DNA from: Pseudomonadota bacterium
GTDB lineage: Bacteria; Pseudomonadota; Alphaproteobacteria; CADEGL01
Direction of reading: 5' to 3'
DNA length: 33,286 bases
Assembly (NCBI GenBank): GCA_027619995.1
Contig: JAQCGR010000008.1
Coordinates: 1-33,286 of the forward strand
Part shown: piece after piece, positions 28,941 through 33,286 of the stretch
Numbering within the stretch: position 1 is the stretch's first letter
How the letters are laid out: the number at the start of each line of letters is the position of its first letter
Program-made: the position numbers and the translations under genes
The notes under the pieces: model-generated
The model's database searches: none
What the model was told of the DNA's origin: nothing
What the model saw: only the letters and a program-made list of their open reading frames with translations

Positions 28941-29796
28941 AATGCGCCGTGAAGATCGGGATGGTCGACTCGGCCAGGATATGACTGGTGGCGCCGCCGA
29001 AGATCATCTGGCGCAGGCGGCTGTTGGTATAGGCGCCCTTGAACATCAGGTCGCAGCCCAGGCGCGCCGCTTCTTCCAGCATCGCCTCGCCCGCACCTCG
29101 GCCGTTGGCGAGGGCATCGACCGAACTCGCGTTGACACCATTGCGGGTCAGATACTGGGCCATCTGGGCGCCGGTCGGGCCGGGCACCATGCTGTTGTCG
29201 ATCGACAGGACCTTGACCGACTTGGCGGCGCGCAGAAAGCGCATGCCGAAGCCGATGGTCCGTGCCGTTTCGGTCGAGCCGTTCCAGGCGATCACGATCT
29301 CGTCGCCGACCGAGGCGGGCGCCACGGGCGGGGCGATCAGGATGGGCCGGCCGCTTTCGAACAGCGCCGCCTCCAGCGTCGCCATGGCGGGGGTCAGGCT
29401 GCCGCGGATGGGGCGGCCGACCACGATCAGATCGAAGGACCGGCCATAGCTGCCGACCACATCGTCGCCGGGTGCGACCTCTTCCAGCCAGCCGGCGATC
29501 GGGGTCTCGACCGCGCCTTCCGGCCGGCCGCGCGGGATGCCCTGCTCTTCGAGAAAGGCATCGTAGAGCTTCTTGGCGGTTTCGGTTCGCGCCTCGTCCT
29601 GGCGCTCGAATCCTTCGACCAGATCGGGAGTGGCGGCGACCAGGCCGGCGGCGCCGGCCGCAACGACGCCGGGCAGGGCCGGGCGCACATGCAGGCCCTC
29701 GATATAGCTGTCGAAGCGCCGCGCGGTGTGGAGAGCTGTGACGAGCATGGAGCGCAGGACATCGCTCTCTTCGACGGGAACGAGAATGGTCTTCAT
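28939..29796 (-). CDS. Universal stress protein (tandem UspA domains)
   Basis: This 285-residue cytoplasmic protein has two UspA domains. The first begins MKTILVPVEESD and ends ALFESGRPILIAPP; the second begins GDEIVIAWNGSTETARTIGF and ends with GGATSHILAESTIPIFTAH, which carries the G-x2-G-type nucleotide-binding loop. Such proteins bind ATP or sense stress; their targets vary. ATG 29796 was chosen over 29841 because a GGGGAG box precedes it and the domain begins immediately. It is a single-gene unit converging on the dioxygenase at the terminator. Confidence 0.93.
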   Translation of the reverse strand: MKTILVPVEESDVLRSMLVTALHTARRFDSYIEGLHVRPALPGVVAAGAAGLVAATPDLVEGFERQDEARTETAKKLYDAFLEEQGIPRGRPEGAVETPIAGWLEEVAPGDDVVGSYGRSFDLIVVGRPIRGSLTPAMATLEAALFESGRPILIAPPVAPASVGDEIVIAWNGSTETARTIGFGMRFLRAAKSVKVLSIDNSMVPGPTGAQMAQYLTRNGVNASSVDALANGRGAGEAMLEEAARLGCDLMFKGAYTNSRLRQMIFGGATSHILAESTIPIFTAH

Positions 29797-29981
29797 GGCT
29801 GGGCTCTCCCCGGTTGATGCTTCAAGGTCCGAGCGTTCCATCCGCTCTGAACCGGTCGGCCCGCATTATACGCGACCATGCCCGGCGAAGCGATGCATCG
29901 CGGAGCCGGCCTGGCGATATGTTGACCGGACACGCCGGCCCGCCCAGTCTTCGCGGGTTCGAGGATCGGAGGAAAGACCTC

Positions 29982-30815
29982 ATGATAAAGCCATACGAGA
30001 CGCGTGATGGGGCGGCGATGCCGCGCCTGGGCATGGGCACCTGGTATATGGGCGAACGCGCGGCGACGCGGGCGCGCGAAATCGACGCCCTCCGCCTGGG
30101 CCTGGACCTGGGGTTGAGCCTGATCGACACGGCCGAAATGTACGGCGACGGCGATTCCGAAGCCCTGGTCGGCGAGGCCATCCAGGGCCGCCGGGACGAG
30201 GTCTTTCTGGTCACCAAGGTGCTGCCCCACAACGCTTCGGCCAAGGGCACGATCGAAGCCTGCGAGCGCAGCCTGCGCCTGCTCGGCACCGACCGGATCG
30301 ATCTGTTTTTGCTGCATTGGCAAGGCCCGCACCGGCTCGAAGACACCTTCGCCGCCTTCGAGCGGCTGAAGGCCGCGGGCAAGATCCGCCATCACGGGGT
30401 CAGCAATTTCGATGCGGAGGACATGGCCGAGGCCGAAGCGGTCGGTGGCGGCGCGGGCATCGCGGACCAGGTTCTCTACAGCCTCGCCAGCCGGGGCGCG
30501 GAGCGGCGGCTGATCCCCTGGTGCGCCGAACGCGGCGTCGCGGTCATGGCCTATTCGCCCTTCTATCACGGCCGGATGGACGTGGCGGCGGCCCTGGACG
30601 AGGTAGCAGGCCGCCACGACGTCACCCCCCATGCGGTGGCGATCGCCTGGACCCTGCGGCACGAGAATATCATCTGCATCCCCAAGGCGGCGAACCCGGA
30701 CCATATCCGCGCCAATGCCGCGGCCCTCGATCTGGCGCTGACGGACGAGGACCTAGCGGCCTTGGACGCCGCCTATCCCGCACCGGCACGCGACGTGCCG
30801 CTGGATATCCTCTGA
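29982..30815 (+). CDS. Aldo/keto reductase
   Basis: This 277-residue NAD(P)H-dependent oxidoreductase of the AKR superfamily is a TIM barrel that reduces aldehydes or ketones. The catalytic tetrad is complete: D49, Y54 (DTAEMYG), K79 (LVTKVLP) and H112 (LLHWQG). GVSNFDAEDM and the C-terminal IICIPKAANPDHIRANAAAL, with the cofactor phosphate site, are typical. GGAGG lies about 9 nt before ATG 29982; the frame open to 29814 overlaps the divergent stress-protein gene and is not used. It ends 31 bp before the convergent acylase stop. Confidence 0.94.
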   Translation: MIKPYETRDGAAMPRLGMGTWYMGERAATRAREIDALRLGLDLGLSLIDTAEMYGDGDSEALVGEAIQGRRDEVFLVTKVLPHNASAKGTIEACERSLRLLGTDRIDLFLLHWQGPHRLEDTFAAFERLKAAGKIRHHGVSNFDAEDMAEAEAVGGGAGIADQVLYSLASRGAERRLIPWCAERGVAVMAYSPFYHGRMDVAAALDEVAGRHDVTPHAVAIAWTLRHENIICIPKAANPDHIRANAAALDLALTDEDLAALDAAYPAPARDVPLDIL

Positions 30816-30846
30816 TATCCGGGGCGATTCTCGACGGGACTTGGCC

Positions 30847-33171
30847 CTAGGGCGCAACCGGGCGCAGCACGGTTTCATGGGGGAAGGCGGCGCGCACGGT
30901 TTCCGGGCGCAGGGGCAGTTGGACATAGTCGCCGCGCCGCCAGAGCTCGGCCTGGTCCATGAAAGCGGGGCTGCCGATCCGGCCGTCCTGGCCGCCCAGC
31001 AGGGCGAACCAATTGGCATCGGGATCGGCCATATCCGAGACATGGCGCGACTGGGAACCGAAGGCGGTGTCGTGCTTCTCCTTCGCCGCCCTGTGCGAGG
31101 TCTTCATCAGGGTCTGCTTGCCGCCGCCCACGGGCCATTCGGCGAAACGATATTTCCCGCCGATAACCGGCAGATTGGCGAGGGGATGGGTCAGGGCCAT
31201 GCGATGCATTTCGCCCCAGCTGCCGTGTTCGGCAACGGCCTCGCCGGCGGTCTCCAAAGCCTCGGCCAGCGGGCCGGCGATCTTGCCGGCATCGGCCTCC
31301 GCGATGCGGGTCGCGAGCAGGCTGTAGCCCTTGGCATCCACGGCGAAGAGGGCGGCGTCGGCCGGGCCATGCGCGGCTTCACCGAAGGCATCGACGAAAA
31401 CCTCGAAGGCCAGGGCGCCGGCGGAATCCGCCTCATGCGCACCGTCCCAGCCGGCCAGGGCGTCGAGGGCCTTGCGTTGGTGGGGCGTGGCGTCGCCATT
31501 GATGCCGATGGCATTTGCCTTGGCGGTAATGGCGTCGCGCAGGGGCGCGGCCGAGGGCATGGTGACGTCGCGCTGGAAGCTTTCCAGATGGGCGAGGTCG
31601 ATCCGGCCGTTGGCGCGCACCAGTTCCGCCATGCGCCCGACCCGGTCATCGGGCGAGAAGAAATAGCCGACGGGGAAAGCCGTCTCGACCGGCCGGTTGT
31701 TGGCCGAGGCGAGGAAGCCCGCGGCCGGGTTGTAGCTGGCCGGCAGCTGGGTCGCATCGGCGAAGCCGCGCCACAGGTTTCGCTCCTCGCGCGGGTCGAG
31801 CACCAACCCGTCGGGCGTCTTGTAGTCGCGGATCGGCAGGCGCACGGCCATGACCTGGCCGATATTCCCGTCGGTATCGGCGTAGAGCATGTTCTGGGCC
31901 GAGACGGCGAAACTCTCGAAGGCTGCCCGGAACTCGTCCCAGTTCCGGGCCCGGTTGACCCGCAACATGGCGGTGACCTCGTCCGTCGCCTCATGCCCGA
32001 CCCAGCGCAGAGCGAAGGGTGGGCCGTCCGCCACGCCCAGGGGCGGCGCATCGGAGATGATCGGGCCATAGGGCGTTTCGCGGATTGTGACCTCCTCGTC
32101 GAACCACCAGCGGACCTTGATCATCTCCCGGCGTTCGGTGATCTCGGCCGGGTCCAGGGCGGAGACGTCGTAAAGATCGCTCGACGCGGCGCGCATATTC
32201 GTGCCGCCCCAGGCGATGTTTTCGTTCCGCCCGAGGGCGATGAAGGGCACGCCCGGAATCATCATCCCGACCGCGTGATAACTGGGTGATTTGATCCCCG
32301 CGAGCAGCCAGAGATTGGGCAGGTAGATGCCGAGATGGGGGTCGTTCGCGATCATCGCCCCGCCCGATTCGCTGCGGGCGCCGGAGATGACGAGGGAATT
32401 GCTGCCCGCCTTGGTATGGCCCAGCAGCAGATCGGACAGCAGGGCCAGATTGGCGTTGTTCTCGAAACTGGGCAGGGAATCGGTGGCGCCCTCGATCAGC
32501 CCGGCCCAGATCTCGGGCCAGTCCTCGCGCTGGATCAGGGGCAGCAGGCGGAACCACATGATCCAGTTGACGTCGGTCGAGCCGAGACGGCCGATGGTCA
32601 GCACGTCCTCGATCGTCCAGGGCTCCCGCGCCAACCCCAGCACGCGGTATTCGTGGGGCGGTTCGGTCATGACCCGCTGGTAGTGTTTTATCCCGTCGAC
32701 GAAGCCCTGAAGCCAATCGCGCGTCTCGGCCGGCAGTGCCGCCGCGCTGCGCTCGGCCCCGCGCCGGTAATTGAGAATGCGCAGCCCGTGGTCGATCTCG
32801 GTGGCCAGGGGCCCGGCCATCTCGGAGAGCCGGCCATCGGCGATCCGGCGCATCATCTCCATCTGGCCCAGGCGCAAATGGGCATGGACGACCCCCAGGG
32901 CGACGGCCAGGTCACGGTCGCTTTCGGCTTCGATGAAGGGCACGAGATGGTCGTCCCAGCGAATCGTGACCGGCTGCGCGACCGGCATATCCGCGGTCGG
33001 CAGGGCGGCAAGCCGCTGCTCTATGCTGGTCTCTTCGGGCAGAGGGGCGAGCAGGGCGCAGCCGGCGGCGAACGGCGCGATCAGCACGGCGGCAAATCCG
33101 CGCCTCGCTTTCGAGCGGCGGCGCGCCGCGCGTCGCGTCCGGCTGGCCCAGGTCGCAATCTGGCGAATCAT
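30847..33171 (-). CDS. Penicillin acylase family protein (Ntn hydrolase), probable lipoprotein
   Basis: This 774-residue Ntn-hydrolase precursor of the penicillin G acylase / acyl-homoserine-lactone acylase family should be processed into alpha and beta chains. The beta chain would begin at S257 of AGSNSLVISG, the autocleavage nucleophile, followed by the family's GGAMIANDPHLG. The alpha region has WDDHLVPFIEAESDRDLAVALG. A lipobox FAAGC with C38 follows an Arg-rich N-terminus and a short hydrophobic stretch, so it is likely anchored in the envelope. AGGTGG lies upstream of ATG 33171. The natural amide substrate is unknown; beta-lactam or acyl-homoserine-lactone hydrolysis are both possible. 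Confidence 0.92.
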   Translation of the reverse strand: MIRQIATWASRTRRAARRRSKARRGFAAVLIAPFAAGCALLAPLPEETSIEQRLAALPTADMPVAQPVTIRWDDHLVPFIEAESDRDLAVALGVVHAHLRLGQMEMMRRIADGRLSEMAGPLATEIDHGLRILNYRRGAERSAAALPAETRDWLQGFVDGIKHYQRVMTEPPHEYRVLGLAREPWTIEDVLTIGRLGSTDVNWIMWFRLLPLIQREDWPEIWAGLIEGATDSLPSFENNANLALLSDLLLGHTKAGSNSLVISGARSESGGAMIANDPHLGIYLPNLWLLAGIKSPSYHAVGMMIPGVPFIALGRNENIAWGGTNMRAASSDLYDVSALDPAEITERREMIKVRWWFDEEVTIRETPYGPIISDAPPLGVADGPPFALRWVGHEATDEVTAMLRVNRARNWDEFRAAFESFAVSAQNMLYADTDGNIGQVMAVRLPIRDYKTPDGLVLDPREERNLWRGFADATQLPASYNPAAGFLASANNRPVETAFPVGYFFSPDDRVGRMAELVRANGRIDLAHLESFQRDVTMPSAAPLRDAITAKANAIGINGDATPHQRKALDALAGWDGAHEADSAGALAFEVFVDAFGEAAHGPADAALFAVDAKGYSLLATRIAEADAGKIAGPLAEALETAGEAVAEHGSWGEMHRMALTHPLANLPVIGGKYRFAEWPVGGGKQTLMKTSHRAAKEKHDTAFGSQSRHVSDMADPDANWFALLGGQDGRIGSPAFMDQAELWRRGDYVQLPLRPETVRAAFPHETVLRPVAP

Positions 33172-33186
33172 CGCATTCCACCTGCT

Positions 33187-33285
33187 CTAAGGTTCGGATA
33201 GAAAGACCGCATGGAGGCGGTCGCCGATCTCCCCAAGGAGATAGTCCAGGGTCGCCATTCCGCAAGGGACGCGATCCGAGGGCAG
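33187..33285 (-). CDS. C-terminal end of an unidentified gene (partial)
   Basis: An open minus-strand frame from the right edge ends at TAG 33189-33187, just before the acylase ribosome binding site. It reads CGMATLDYLLGEIGDRLHAVF and then LSEP at the end. About 33 residues are inside the window, with codon use like the neighbours. The family is not recognised. The position 15 bp before the acylase gene would fit an operon. Confidence 0.45.
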   Translation of the reverse strand: MPSDRVPCGMATLDYLLGEIGDRLHAVFLSEP

Positions 33286-33286
33286 G

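Noticed and set aside
30841-32289. A 482-codon plus-strand frame antisense to the acylase gene
   Set aside because: It has no recognisable motif, and the minus-strand penicillin-acylase frame explains the sequence fully.
1-33286. CRISPR arrays, insertion sequences, prophage or defence systems
   Set aside because: I saw no regularly spaced repeats, transposase or integrase motifs, att-like repeats or defence-gene motifs; the repeats found are the tRNA-unit duplication and short regulatory repeats.

Overview
The window is GC-rich, densely coded chromosomal DNA of an alphaproteobacterium, probably Rhodospirillales-like. This is inferred from codon use, from the siroheme synthase / DUF2849 / sulfite reductase / DUF934 / CysH gene order, and from TRAP transport and acyl-CoA genes. 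I see no phage, transposase, CRISPR array or rRNA. The inferred order is an expectation from known families; no database search was run.

Layout. (1) 1-2100: the C-terminal end of a sulfotransferase, then a tandem duplication of about 760 bp. Each unit carries a tRNA-Leu(TAA) followed by a convergent gene for a 172-residue exported protein. The first tRNA looks intact; the second has decayed. (2) 2.1-8.2 kb, minus strand: a DUF1761 membrane protein and a five-gene acyl-CoA catabolic operon (MDR oxidoreductase, AMP-binding ligase, AhpD-like protein, enoyl-CoA hydratase, second ligase), with a divergent VOC protein. (3) 9.2-14.3 kb, minus strand: a TRAP transporter (DctP, DctQ, DctM) followed by an M29/NicX-like protein and an alpha/beta hydrolase. 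A divergent amidohydrolase and two hotdog thioesterases follow on the plus strand to 16.7 kb. The control region between them has a 16-bp tandem direct repeat. (4) 16.7-20.8 kb: a YihY membrane protein, a small Nif11-like protein coupled to a RidA homologue, and a TPR-glycosyltransferase-like protein.

(5) 20.8-26.7 kb, plus strand: assimilatory sulfur reduction. A cysteine-poor Rrf2 regulator sits 2 bp before cysK. After an AT-rich control region come a siroheme synthase with a half-length methyltransferase domain, DUF2849, CysI, DUF934 and a [4Fe-4S] APS reductase-type CysH. Together they would reduce activated sulfate to sulfide, make the siroheme cofactor and fix sulfide into cysteine. Both the Rrf2 gene and the siroheme synthase gene are preceded by ACAT-N7-ATGT. 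The expected cysI start (ATG 23749, coupled to the DUF2849 stop) is followed immediately by an in-frame TAA.

(6) 26.7-33.3 kb: a small PLDc_N membrane protein, a chalcone-isomerase-like exported protein, a gene-free stretch containing an MgtC/SapB remnant, a TauD-family dioxygenase, a universal stress protein, an aldo/keto reductase, a penicillin-acylase-family lipoprotein and the end of one unidentified gene.

Most notable: the broken cysI start, the shared operator-like motif, the tRNA-Leu/gene tandem duplication, the Nif11-like small protein and the M29-like protein lacking expected metal ligands.
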